From the NCBI GenBank assembly GCA_039881145.1, contig JAYKKI010000095.1, positions 1,237,501 through 1,301,500 on the forward strand: a stretch of 64,000 nt of DNA, written 5' to 3'. The notes under the pieces are model-generated. The model had not been told where the DNA came from and did no database searches. It saw only the letters and a program-made list of their open reading frames with translations. Both the position numbers and the translations under genes were made by a program. Shown piece by piece: positions 48,621 to 59,869 of this stretch (the stretch's first letter is position 1; each line of letters begins with the position of its first letter). Source of the stretch: Druceiella hillmani. Its lineage: Eukaryota; Arthropoda; Insecta; Lepidoptera; Hepialidae.

Positions 48621-48675
48621 ATTTTTTCGGCGATCTATGAGTGATATGGGTATATAAAATATGGGATCTATAATA

Positions 48676-48693
48676 AATATATGTATATATATA

Positions 48694-48765
<72 letters not shown>
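48676..48765. repeat. (TA)n/(TG)n microsatellite, Tc1 target
   Basis: TA tract interrupted by a short gtgtgtgtgtgt run. The Tc1 element begins immediately after the last TA (48764-48765), and TA-rich sequence resumes at 50102 after the element. Confidence 0.95.
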
Positions 48766-48793
48766 CAGTGGTGGTCTTATAATTAGGAACATG
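48766..48793 (+). repeat. Left terminal inverted repeat of the Tc1 element
   Basis: Starts CAGTGGTGGTCTTATAATTA directly after a TA. It pairs with 50074-50101 and is probably the inner part of the transposase-binding end. Confidence 0.9.
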
Positions 48794-49143
48794 AATATTT
48801 TGTTAAATAATAATTAAGGATTAATTATTGTTTCAACATCTAAATGTGCAAATGTAAGTCAAGTTGCACTCAGGCTCTTTGTGGAATCACTAATGACTTT
48901 GAACAGGGGTTTACTGTTACTGCATTTCTTGGAAAATTAACAATAGATCTGACCCTTTGTTCAAATGGGTAACATTTGCTTGACATACTAATTAAGAACA
49001 CTACAGTTTACTAGCTCATTGTTGAAGATACAGTTGAATAGTGCAGTTGATTATAATTTTTTTAGTACTTTTTTTGTTTTCTGACTATATTTTGGCCACA
49101 AGAAGGTTGGTGTGAGTGTTTTTTGTTTCATTAATTGGGAAAA

Positions 49144-49774
49144 ATGGGAAAAAAACACTAGTTGTGATGCATCCACTCGAAAAATTATTGCATCTTTGGT
49201 CCTTGAGCATAAATGGTCATATCAGAAGGTAGCTGACCACTTAAAATGTCACAGAACTAAAGTATTTAATGCTATAAAACATTTTAAGAGACACGAGACT
49301 TATGAGGATGTCCCAAGAAAGAAACGTCCTCGTAAGTCCACCCCAAGGACTGAAGCCCAAATTATTCGTATGGCAAAAATTAACCCCAAACTCACATCAA
49401 CTGACGTAAAACGGCAACTTTTTAGGGATGATCCATCAGGACTTGCTACCAGGACCATAAGAAAACGTCTCAATGAAGCAGAATTGTATGGTAGTGGTAG
49501 TGGCGCGCAAGAAGCCTTTAGTGAGCAAGCGAAACAGGGAGGCCAGAATTAAGTTTGCTTCTGAACACAAGAACTGGACTCTACAGCAGTGGAAGTATCT
49601 TTTATGGTCTAATGAGACTAAAATAAATAGAGTTGGGTCTGATGGCCGTCAATATGTACGTGGTACAATATGTGGTGGTCTCCACCAAATACAGCTTTCA
49701 ACCCAAAGTACAAGTCAATGTCAAGGCGATGTGCAGCAGTTCTTGAAAATAAAGGATTTCCAACTAAGTATTAG
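49144..49774 (+). pseudogene. Tc1-type transposase, broken
   Basis: The likely start ATG is at 49144, but a one-base surplus in the following A-run throws the frame to a stop. The frame then used (49150 to about 49490) reads TSCDASTRKIIASLVLEHKW, a helix-turn-helix (SYQKVADHLKCHRTKV), the linker PRKKRPRKSTPRTEAQI and RTIRKRLNEAELYG. A second shift at the ggtagtggtagtgg repeat leads to ARKKPLVSKRNREARIKFA, then WTLQQWKYLLWSNETK and SDGRQYV. The first catalytic Asp of the usual WSDE motif is Asn here (WSNE). A third shift gives PPNTAFNPKYK joined directly to SMSRRCAAVLENKGFPTKY and a stop at 49772-49774. The second Asp and last acidic residue, with about 130-150 codons, are deleted. Confidence 0.9.
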
Positions 49775-50073
49775 TGTACTGCAGTAAATAACATCTTCAT
49801 TTAACAGAAGTTAACAGAAAAAAAGATCTTATTTTCATATTTTCAACTTCATCAATAACCTGTTCTTAATTAGTAGGCCAGACGATTTTTAATGTTAGGG
49901 CATACTTTTTTTTTAATAATTATTTTTTAATAAATCCTATTATAATTAAACATATTTAGTTTTATTTTGTTTTAAACACGTCAAAATAGTTAAAAAACTA
50001 CCAACTCTTCTGGATGTACACCATGTAATATCAGAAAAGTACTCTGACATCTTCTTAAAGAATACAATAGTAT

Positions 50074-50101
50074 GATGTTTTTAATTATAAGGCCATGACT
50101 G
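50074..50101 (-). repeat. Right terminal inverted repeat of the Tc1 element
   Basis: Read on the minus strand it starts CAGTCATGGCCTTATAATTA. The flanking TA at 50102-50103 completes the target duplication. Confidence 0.9.
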
Positions 50102-50346
50102 TATATACATACATACATATAAAAATATATACTGATTTGTGTATGTGAGTGTACTCCCATAAAACAATATCTAAATTTATTTTCGAAGAAGAATTTTCCG
50201 GAAATTTCCAAACAAACTGTTGAATGTCTATACACGCCCATTTACTAGAAAACTCTGGAAACAAATGTATTTTCTTTTCCATCGAATCGAATGAACAATA
50301 TTTATCCATTTATCCATAAAAATGCCTATTTCAATAGATTATTACA

Positions 50347-50652
50347 AATGTCGAAGATTCTAGACGCTTCGAACACTATGTAAATAAACGATGTTTCTAC
50401 GAGCACAGATGTCAGTTTGTCAGTGTCAGTTCTATATGAACTTCACTTCGAAGTGAAGACGAGCTGTCAAGAAGCTATGTTTCATTTATTTACAAGAATT
50501 TATCTATCCTAAACTATCAGTTGTCTACCAAAAACTATCTACTAGATATCTAACATCTATCAAGAATTATAATTAATTGCTTTAATAAAAGTGGACTTTA
50601 TCATTAAGTAACCTGCTCTGTCTCTTAACCAACCATGCGAACCCATTATTTG
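50347..50652. mobile_element. Possible insertion, solo-LTR-like
   Basis: This 306-bp stretch is bracketed by an 8-bp direct repeat TTATTACA (50339-50346 and 50653-50660). Inside, near the left edge, tgtcgaagattctagacgct recalls the start of some insect LTRs. It also has an 18-bp palindrome (50441-50458), ctttaataaaagtgg with an AATAAA signal, and a slightly higher GC content. If the borders are instead TG at 50349 and CA at 50660, the length (312 bp) fits a solo LTR but no 4-6 bp target duplication is seen. Without a second copy the type stays open. Confidence 0.3.
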
Positions 50653-50891
50653 TTATTACATAATACTCTGAGCAGTATTTAAACATATTCTTTTAATGTT
50701 TTGTGTATGTACTAAAAACTCTGATCTTTTGAATTTTTTTTAAATTGTTCAAACCATTGGCTGAAAAATTAGAGAATAAAAGGCCAAACCCCACATCATT
50801 GTAAAGCGTATTTTTCGAAAGCCGGATCATAAATTAAAAATGTTAAATTGAATCTATATTTTATTTTGGAATACCTTTTAAATGATACCGA

Positions 50892-51099
50892 TATTGAATA
50901 TATTTGGCATTAATTTTGTAGAAACTCATTATTCACAATTAAAGATCTTTGCTAATAGCCCACCTGAAGGTGTTGTAATACAACGAAACCTAGGTCATGG
51001 TAAAGAACTTAAAGAAAGTAGAAATAATACTATATCACGTAGTTTCATTTAATTGTGAATAATGAATTTCTACAAAACTAAAGCCAAATATATTCAATA
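50892..51099. mobile_element. Foldback element copy D with complete inverted ends
   Basis: The left end 50892 to about 50942 (TATTGAATATATTTGGCATT...cattattcacaattaa) is the reverse complement of the right end (about 51050-51099: ttaattgtgaataatgaatt...ccaaatatattcaata) over about 50 bp. The plus-strand core lies between. This is the only copy with both outer ends. No clear target duplication flanks it. Confidence 0.8.
50946..51006 (+). ncRNA. Degenerate hammerhead-like motif, copy D
   Basis: Same layout, but the core box reads CTGAAGG (last A to G) and the nucleotide after the cleavage-site C is A instead of G, breaking the first stem I pair. If the motif is a ribozyme, this copy should be inactive. 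Confidence 0.45.
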
Positions 51100-51109
51100 C
51101 TTTAACAAT

Positions 51110-51690
51110 ATTATTTAATTAGTCCAGGGTGCATTTTACTTAATAGTACACAATTGGAAAATAATACCGAATTAAATGCGTATTAATTGAAATCATTAAA
51201 ATCTGATTGAGTTAATTAAATTGATTAAAATCTCCATCTCAAGCATCTATTTGCGAAACTTTATGCATATAGGTCAGGTTGTTACAAATGAGGGTCCAAA
51301 CGGGTGAACACGATGAAATGTTAAGTGTTTCTTGTTTTAGGAATCCCAACAAGTGCCTATTGGCTATGAAATCAGTAGCACTCAGTGAAGATTCCTTTTT
51401 AAATTTATTTGGGCTTAGTTTCTTCAAAATATTTTGTTTTAAGGGGAAAAATTATAGGATAACATTCAATTTTGTACGTTTTTATACCCGCTCGAATGGT
51501 TCTGTATAATATATTGTTACCTGTGTCAATTCAATATTCATAAAGTGACAAAAAATATTATGACTGATTAGATGACTATAATAGTCGAGCAATGACTCGT
51601 TGGTAAACTTATTATTATTTTTTGTTGGAATAAGTTATTTTTTTTCGACAATGAAATTCAAACGCCTCAAAATTTTTATTATGTACACTA
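51110..51690. other. AT-rich stretch with a relative of 4425-4475
   Basis: The string ctccatctcaagcatctatt tgcgaaactttatgcatata ggtc (51233-51276) matches ctccatacaaagaatctatt tgcaaaattttatacacaca ggtc (about 4432-4475). The collinear blocks do not predict this match, so it is probably a dispersed repeat. No gene seen. Confidence 0.5.
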
Positions 51691-51990
51691 GTATATAAAG
51701 CGAAAAACTTTCCTGGTATATTTGTTTGTTCGTTCTAATCTCTGGAATCACATGACTAATTTCAAAAGATCTTGATATTTTCGAATGACTGTAATTTAAA
51801 AAAGTTATAGGCAATATGTTATAACACTAAAATTCATAGGGGTAACATAAAAAAGTAACAAAGCAGGGAATACTGCATGAACAATGCAAGGTAGCAAGGA
51901 TCCGGTTTATTTATTTGAATATTCACCCCGATTTACCCCCAAATCCAGTGAACGGAGCTGGGTCGTTCAGAGACCCCGACGAAGAGAGCA
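51690..51990. repeat. Possible insect interspersed repeat fragment
   Basis: The order tataaagcgaaaaactttcc, tttgtttgttcgttctaatc, tctggaatcac, and about 180 bp on gaacggagctgggtcg resembles a widespread insect repeat with a gtttgtttgttcg start, ctccggaactac and a gccgggacgg end. It is recollection-based, with heavy decay. Confidence 0.35.
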
Positions 51991-52819
51991 CCATAATTAA
52001 TATAATTTTATGCGAATGAAATTACGAGGCATAGCTACCTCCATATATTCAAACTAGTTTACGTAATGATAATTCATAATTTGGGTTTTCTCTAGCTCTT
52101 TATCTCACCTATAATACATTAAATTGTTATAATTACGTATTTTAACATAATAGACACAATAAAACAATTTAAAATGCCAAGAAGCGCTTTTCCGGATTTG
52201 TAAAGGAAGAAACACTTATAATATGGTAATGTCCAATCGTTCGTCACTCCGTCTGTCACAACCTCATAATTCCTATGGTTTTATACTTACACGCGTAAAA
52301 TTATGCAAATAATTGCTTAAAGTAGAGATTTTCATCAATATGTAAAAATAGTTTTAAGTTATGAAACTTCATATTAATGTGCAAAGTGTCCTTTTACTCT
52401 TTAATTTTTCAATAATAATAATTGAACAATTTGAAAAAATTCAAAACACAAATATTTGATTAGAACTTCCTACCTAGTTATTTCGCGTAACTAAAATCGA
52501 CAATTCAATAGATAAAGATAACTATGAAACCCCCTTTATGGGTGGTTCAATACCCGCTTAGTCTATTGTATTTTATTTTAATTGATGTTAAATAAATCTC
52601 TTCATTAAGTTTAATTAACATTTTGGTCTCGTCTTCCATTTTATTTTCATTCTTTTAAGAAACAAAACAATAAAATAGATTAAAACCATAAAGGTTATAC
52701 CTTAGGTATGGCTCCTTAATTAATGGCAGGCTAATTCACGTGTGTTAAAACACTGACTTAATAATGAGGGAAGTTTTATTTATTAATTTATTCATTTGTA
52801 TTTGTTTTAATCTTTGACA

Positions 52820-52900
52820 CGAGAACAGCCAATCTGATTAATGAGAACTTTCAATCTGATTAATGAGAACACCAACCAATCTGATTAATGAGAACACAAC
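52820..52900. repeat. Tandem repeat, three copies of 22-25 bp
   Basis: aatctgattaatgagaac begins at 52831, 52853 and 52878. A further gagaac precedes the first copy. Confidence 0.9.
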
Positions 52901-53141
52901 GGACAAAGGGTTTTTAATGTCTTTTTAAAACGTGTTTATATTAAATAATAATGACATGAATTTTAAAGAATTATAGTAACATTAAAATATTGCTTGGAAG
53001 AATTATAATTGGCGCTAAAATTTACAAGACGTTTCAGAATAAATAAATATTATAATTGCCGCAGATTATTATAAGTGCCTTAATGTTAAAAATTGGGCCG
53101 TAAGTTTTTTCTCTCGACTAAAACATGGATATCTGTTGGAG

Positions 53142-53316
53142 GTACTATTATTAATTCAAATGTAATTAATTTTGAGATAAAGAAACCGGTGAAATGCAAA
53201 TTTATTAACTGAACTGCAATTCATTTTAATGTAAAGAAACCGGTGAAATGCGAGTTTATTATTAACTCAACTGTAATTAATTTTAATGTAAAGAAACCGG
53301 TGAAATGCGAGTTTAA
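53142..53316. repeat. Tandem repeat, three copies of 54-57 bp
   Basis: aaagaaaccggtgaaatgc recurs at about 53179, 53233 and 53290, each preceded by a (t)gtaattaattttgag- or ttttaatgt-like string. The last two copies are nearly identical. Confidence 0.9.
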
Positions 53317-53889
53317 ATGGCGCATCAAAGTTACTATATCTCGTTTAAAATAAAATAGTGTTATATGTCATATGCCATTTAAATACAAGCAAGTTTTCCG
53401 TTCATAGATTGAAAACTCTATCAATTGATATATCGGATCTTCTGTCAGCACACTGAATAACAATTTAAATATTTTTTTATTAAACGAAGAGTTTCTGAAA
53501 TATTTTGATTTTCCTATCCATGATGTTCCAGCTTCTATTTTTCAATAAGTTTTTGCTTTTTTGTGCCGGACATGAGCTCAAGAGCAGTAAGCAATAGTAA
53601 ATTCGATTAGATTTATCAGCGTACTTGACAATAGCGTCAGCACCGACTTTTCCCATAATTCACCGTTTACGTCAGTGATATCCGCAGGTACTGTCACATA
53701 TTTCTTAAAGCAGTTTCTGCAAGAGATTCGATTTTATTTAATAGATATTAATATAGAAATTAATAAATGCGTTGTTTAATCCCATCGATCAAATAAATTC
53801 AATGTTATTAAAAACAAAAATATTACAAAAGATATATAGATCATATAGAGCGCTCTATACAGATCATATAGGGCGATATACTATTGGAG

Positions 53890-53890
<1 letters not shown>

Positions 53891-53933
<43 letters not shown>
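53891..53933. repeat. (TA)n microsatellite
   Basis: Pure TA tract preceded by two copies of a (a)gatcatatag.gc string (near 53838 and 53862). Confidence 0.95.
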
Positions 53934-53935
<2 letters not shown>

Positions 53936-54437
53936 TTATATATCGTTCTATATATGTTACCGTCTACTTGTAGAACGGTTTTAATCTTCGAAATGTTTAA
54001 CGATATAAACACATACCAAATCCAGTCGACAATTGCCTTTGTGAAATAAATATTATGTCTTGTGTCAATTTCGTTTTTCTCTTTTAAATCTTACATTTTA
54101 TGAAGATGATTCGGCTCAATATATCTACAATAATATGTGTAAAAATATATTATGTGGGCCATGTGAAGTATGCTTAAAGATTATATAAATGTTTCGTTAG
54201 AAATATTTTGAAGCAAGCAATCTAACATTTCCTCTTATAGTCTCTTTCTCGGAAAGATAATATATATGAAGAACGACACACAAAAGAAACAACAAAGTGA
54301 GATACGTGATATCTAGAGACTATTCTCGGCGATCTGTTTTATTAATTCGTGTAATTTTTGGATGTGTATTGCAGTATAAACGCTGCTGAATTTATTTCAT
54401 AGAATTACAAAACTTTAGTATTATTATTTTAAATAAA

Positions 54438-54815
54438 CCCATTTAATTCGTAACAACTTTAAACATCAACTTAATACATAAGAATTAAACAAAGAATTAA
54501 TCGCTAATAATTAGATCCTTTCATGTAATTTTGATCAACAGTAGAACTGTTTCTCAAATAATCGACCCATTTAATTTGCAGGAACTTTAAATATCAACTT
54601 GTCAGATAAAAATTAAACAAATAATTAACCGACAATACTTAGATCTTTGCATGTAACGTTGATCAACGGCGGATATATTTCTCAAACAATTGACCCACTT
54701 AATTTTTAGCAACTCTAAACATCAACTGGACAGATAAGAGTTAAACAACAAATCAACTGTTAATAATTTTAATCAACAGAGAGTGTATTTCTCAAATAAT
54801 TGACGATTGAGAAAT
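54438..54815. repeat. Tandem array, three copies of 128 bp
   Basis: The string acccatttaatt (third copy acccacttaatt) starts at 54437, 54565 and 54693. Each is followed by aacatcaact-, attaaacaa-, ttgatcaac- and tttctcaaa-like landmarks at matching positions. The third copy is shorter by about 10 bp at its inner part. It lies near the border between units II and III. No coding potential. Confidence 0.9.
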
Positions 54816-55319
54816 TTTACTACTTATCATTTAACTAATAACTTTTATTCGAGTCGTTATTGAATAACTATCTGAGAGTCAATTATGAACGCTTATTATA
54901 TGAATATATTACATTATTCTTCGAAATGTAGTCACTATCAAGTCCTTGATCATACCATATTGAAATTAAACCGTAAGCCGTTATGGAATACTTGGTATAT
55001 GTAACATCTAATCAAATATTTTTAGGACATCGTACATTCGACAAGGGAGTTTATAAACACCGATATAAACAAGTAAAATTGTAAGCACACATTGTCGTCA
55101 CATTTACATGGTTTATACAAATTTGCTATTGAATATTCAACAGACTGACCGAAATTGTTTAAGTCTGTGTTGGATCACAAACAATAATGATTCCATATTT
55201 AAAATATGAAACAATGTAGGGATCAAAGGAAAATTATCAGACACATTCTAAAATGTATTTGTTATAAATACTCTTATTAATTGAAAATTATGTTACAATT
55301 AAAGAATAGGTAACATAAA

Positions 55320-56080
55320 AAATAAAGATCGATATTAATTAATCGCACTAAAATATATAATATTCACGCATTTCGCATATACATATAAGGCTAACTATGA
55401 AATTTTAATAACGCCTAGTATAGGTAATGAAAAAAACTATCATCGAATTCATTAACACGGAATATTTATTGTGGGAATTTTAATAGGCACCTGATCGATT
55501 AATTTATTTCCTTTTCATTGTACAAATTTATGTAAGAAATTTTGTTACGAAAAAGTTGCATTCCTTTTTGTAGAAATACTTTTAAAGACGGGTAAATAAA
55601 GTAATGAATATAAGGAAACTATTTCTGGTAAGAAGGAAGACATTTAAAAAAAGAAAGTTATAGAATTCGTAGTTTAGAAGGGATTCTCGATAGTCACCGA
55701 TTCCTTTTAATGGTGAAATAATTTTAAATAATTCTTAAAAATAAAATTATTAAACAGTGTTAATGAACTTATATTAATAATTCCTGTAAATATTAACACT
55801 CCACTTATTTCGAGAATTACTCGCGAATATATCTAAACGTAACATTTACTTATGTGTTTTTAAAGCGATTGACAATTGTGTGATGATTTTGACAATAATG
55901 ACTGTAAATAATATAAATACGTATCAATGCTATGAAAAGTGATCCTCAATAATAGGGTAACTTATCCAATATTACAAAATTTAATTATGGCTTTAACTAA
56001 CGAATGGGTGGTTGTCTGTTGTCACTACTTTAGTTTATGAAAACATAATTATAATTAAGTACATGCAAAACATATTTTAT
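55320..56080. repeat. Segmental duplication unit III, upstream block
   Basis: Counterpart of 23930-24760 (see that entry for anchors). Confidence 0.65.
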
Positions 56081-57905
56081 TTTATTTCAAGATATTCCTT
56101 TGCGATTTTTTTTAATTGCCTAGAAGGCCAAAGTGAGACAGCAATATTTAGTTGTTGCTTCTACGGTGCAAGTGTGATAAACTGGAGCTGCATTCTATCT
56201 ATTTAGGAACGCTCCTTCATTATCTATGGGTAATGTAAAGTCCGATTTAACTTACACCGACGCTATCCCATTCACACCTATATCGTACTCGCATACCACG
56301 TAATTGTAATTATTTCCATTATAATCGCTTTTACGACATCATTTCTCATTTTATTATCCGTATTATTCAATATTTATTTTCAAAATTTTATAGTTAAAAC
56401 ACGTTTTTATCCCCAGCGTCGTTTGCAATGAATTGAATTTATAGCAATCAGTTGAGTATATCAAAAGAAAATACTTGTGACACCCTGATTCGTATTTTAC
56501 TTTGCCTAATGAAGTGAAAAAACTTATTATATCGTGAGACGATATCTAAATGCCCAATTATTTATCGCAATACATCATTCTGGTATTTAGAACGAGGTAT
56601 CATATATTGTATTGAAATATAAAATTACTAGTGGATGGCCTCAACTTCTTATGGGTATAATTTTTGATGAAATTAACAACACCGAACGTCATCGGAACGA
56701 ATTTCTACTCTTTTTTACGTTCAAAGCCTTTTAGAGACCCACATTTCGAATTGCGAGAGCAATTTTTATCAATAATGCTTAAAATAATTATGATATTTAT
56801 TTCCCTTTTATAATAAATTGGATTGAACTTCACTTTAATTATTTTCTACTTTTCAAATAAAACTTGCTATATTTAAAATAATTATTCTGACTTATGTACA
56901 AAACAAAGATATATACTGACAAAGAATTTTGCAAATCTTTTCGAGATCTAAAAATCTTTCATACCTAGTCCTAAACAGTGAGGTTTTCTCCGATTACTAT
57001 CTATCTTAATATATTTCTATTAACTGCTTATCTCAATTAATATATTATCTCAATTAACTATCAACTATATATCTTACTAATTTATAAGATATATACATGC
57101 TATGTAGTCTAAGGAAATTACGAGACGTAATATTATGAATGTTCTACATAGAATTTTCAAGAGAAAAATTAACATGTATTTCCCTTTTATAATATAAAAA
57201 GAATTAAATGCAAATTATTTTAAACTATGTTTATTATTTTTTTTTATTTTTGTCGTGAGATCTCATAAAAATTGTGTACGAATAAATGAATGAATACATT
57301 TTCATACACGTTCATGTTTGTATTTTCTCGCCCATAACATTTCAATAACGACAATTAAGTAGAATACAACCTGCTTTAATTAAATAATATTGTTAAAGTA
57401 TTTGAAATATCGATTACTATTATGAATTACTACGAAGTTAATTCAAATTTTAAAATATTTAGTTCACACGATTATAAACGACGTAGAAATTATGACTTTC
57501 AAACGACATAGAAAATATAAACATTAGTTTTTCCTGCAATTTTGTTTTTGTGGTGTATTGTTAATTAGCAATTAATCCAAAAATAGAGAATGAAATATTT
57601 CCTTGCTCTATAAATAAGTTTTACAACAAAAATTAACTAGGAAAATAAACAGTGTTACTTTTTGCTACTATACGATGTCAGTTAAATTACTGATGTTGAA
57701 ATACGAAATTTGCTGCTTTGGAAAGGAAATGCTTTTAATTGTATTTCAAATGTTTTGTTACATTCTAATTCCAATTTGTTTTATATGTAAATTTAATTTT
57801 GAATAATTGAATTACTATGAATGAACCATATTTCGTTGAACTTGTAAAATTCATGGATAAATTACAGACTATATACGCATGCACCACGATGCACCGCTCA
57901 AAATT

Positions 57906-57925
57906 TATTGGGGTGCACCCCAATA
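57906..57925. repeat. Perfect 20-bp palindrome
   Basis: TATTGGGGTGCACCCCAATA is its own reverse complement. It stands out by its G/C-rich centre in AT-rich surroundings; two further atgcacc strings precede it (57878-57897). Function unknown. Confidence 0.9.
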
Positions 57926-59689
57926 CATTTTAAAACTCAGGTCTGGAAAGCTATATTTAAAATAATACTTACCACGTAACTACATAGCTGGACTAACTTG
58001 AAATATATACATATGTCTTTGAAAAAAAAATTTAAATTTTATTAATACATAGATCAAGCTGCGGGAAATAGCCATTAAAATACGAATAAAAACCTATAAA
58101 GGACATCTTGAAACATAAAATGAAGGGTTCCACAGTTGTTAATGCCTCCTGAAATCGTTAACACAAATTAATTGAAATTATGGCAAAATTGGTTATCCTT
58201 TACGCAAAGATTTTTATAGAATTAAAATTTTTAATTACTAAGGCAAAATGAATAACTAAAATGTTTATTGTCTTAAAAATTTAACATTTAAGCAGTTCAT
58301 ACAAAAAAATTATGACGTAAATATTGATGAAAAATTTAAAAATACGAATTGAATTATGGAGTTTATTAGATATTATGCAACTTACGCAAATTCTTTTTCT
58401 TCGTACTAATTTTCCCAATAATTATTGCCATGGGCATACAGTCGTATTGCGTGTTAGTTGAAAGTTTAATATTTTGCAAACATAGCTTAAAAATGAAAAA
58501 TTAATAACAGAACCTAAATTTAAATTCAGAAAAAACGTTCCTACTTTTCATAAATGGGAGTTAATGCAGGTTAATTCCAACAGATGGGAAGTGGGAATAA
58601 TTTTTTTGGTATACACTTCCACTTAATCGCCAATTTTACTCGCGCTTTTCCACCTTCAAGTAAATATATTTCTATTTCAAGATTATATTATATATGTTGC
58701 TGATGTGTTTCTGGATAGACCCGTGATTGGGATTATTTCTTATTACATGTCGATCTTTCGATTCAGCGAATGAAGCAAGAATTTTCTTTTCACAATTTAC
58801 GTCGTCTGGTGAACACGAACAAAAATTTATGTACATCATTCGGTTCTTGCTTCTAATAAATTAGTATTAGACTACTCCCAGTCATCCTGCATGATCGAGA
58901 AATCTGATTGGATAGCTAAAATTGTTTAGCACAATTTATTTTATTTTTGCGTTGTATACTTTTCAGTTTTAATATGCGGTATCACGGAATTTCTGTGCAT
59001 TTTCCATAGGTTCAAAACACCTATAATATAAACGACTGATATCTGTCAAAAATTTTGAGAAAAAAAGAAAGGGTTTATTTCTATTAACATTTTTTTTAAA
59101 ACTAGCCCCCAGGCTGAAATTAGAAGAAAAGGAACAATATTCGTCATAGATTTGCACCAAAGGCAGTACTAATGGTACCAGAAAACAGTTTTACTTCCTA
59201 GCGATGCACCTTAGAATAGAAAATATTGTTTTGTTCCTATTTTGGTAATAGACGGCATATTAGTCAGATAGGTTACTATATATGGTTAAATTTCATTAAA
59301 TCTTGAATTATATAACGTAATAAATAAACCATTTTAAAAAACAGCGATTTGGGGAGATCGTGATTAAAACAACGTATACATATATTACGTTGTTCTATTC
59401 TTCGTACCATTACCCAGATAAAAAAAATTAATTCTGTGTCTGTTATTTAAGAAATGTTTTCTTCCAATACCTTTCCATTTACATGTACGATTAATAAAAC
59501 GTATCTAATGTTAAAAACAATATTGTATCTCTTTCTGTACGAATGTCTTCAACTCAAAAACTACTGAAGCTCTCCACATGAATTTAGAGGTGAGGTAATT
59601 TACAGTTTATGGACAGCAATTCTGGAATCAACTTAGTTTTAATTTCGTCGTTGTATCTTAAGCTGTCAGATACAAAATTATTACACTGT

Positions 59690-59775
59690 GTGGCGGAAGC
59701 TGATTGTAGGAACACAGGGGAGCGGAGCAGCGGGCTGAGGAGGAACACAAGTCGGCTCGCGCAAGGTTTAAAGTA
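59690..59775. repeat. GC-richer patch conserved in all three units (unit III copy)
   Basis: Contains gtgtggcggaagctg, gagcggagcagcgggctgag and aagtcggctcgcgcaagg. It aligns to 5690-5765 and 28110-28215. Confidence 0.5.
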
Positions 59776-59869
59776 AAGTCGAACGATTCAATATGTATAT
59801 TATTTCCGTAGTTGTACTAAAGACAAAGGAGAAAAAATGTAACGGAAAATGTTGTCCCTTACGTCTTAC

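Larger units (their letters stand above)
48766..50101 (+). mobile_element. Tc1-type DNA transposon, internally deleted
   Basis: A 1336-bp element flanked by TA dinucleotides (48764-48765 and 50102-50103), the target of all Tc1/mariner elements. Its ends are inverted repeats, CAGTGGTGGTCTTATAATTA on the left and CAGTCATGGCCTTATAATTA read inward from the right, with 22 of 27 positions equal. It encodes one transposase pseudogene on the plus strand. The transposase lacks a large internal section, so the original element was probably near 1.7-1.8 kb. It cannot move itself, but its ends could be used by a related transposase. Confidence 0.9.
56560..59830. repeat. Segmental duplication unit III, main block
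   Basis: Counterpart of 950-6000 and 24900-28350. It holds single copies of the sequences that are tandemly expanded in unit I (about 57060-57200 and 58062-58200) and so probably resembles the ancestral layout best. Confidence 0.75.

Noticed and set aside
48499..48792. Open frame of 97 codons left of the Tc1 element
   Set aside because: Mostly TA/TG microsatellite translation running into the transposon end.
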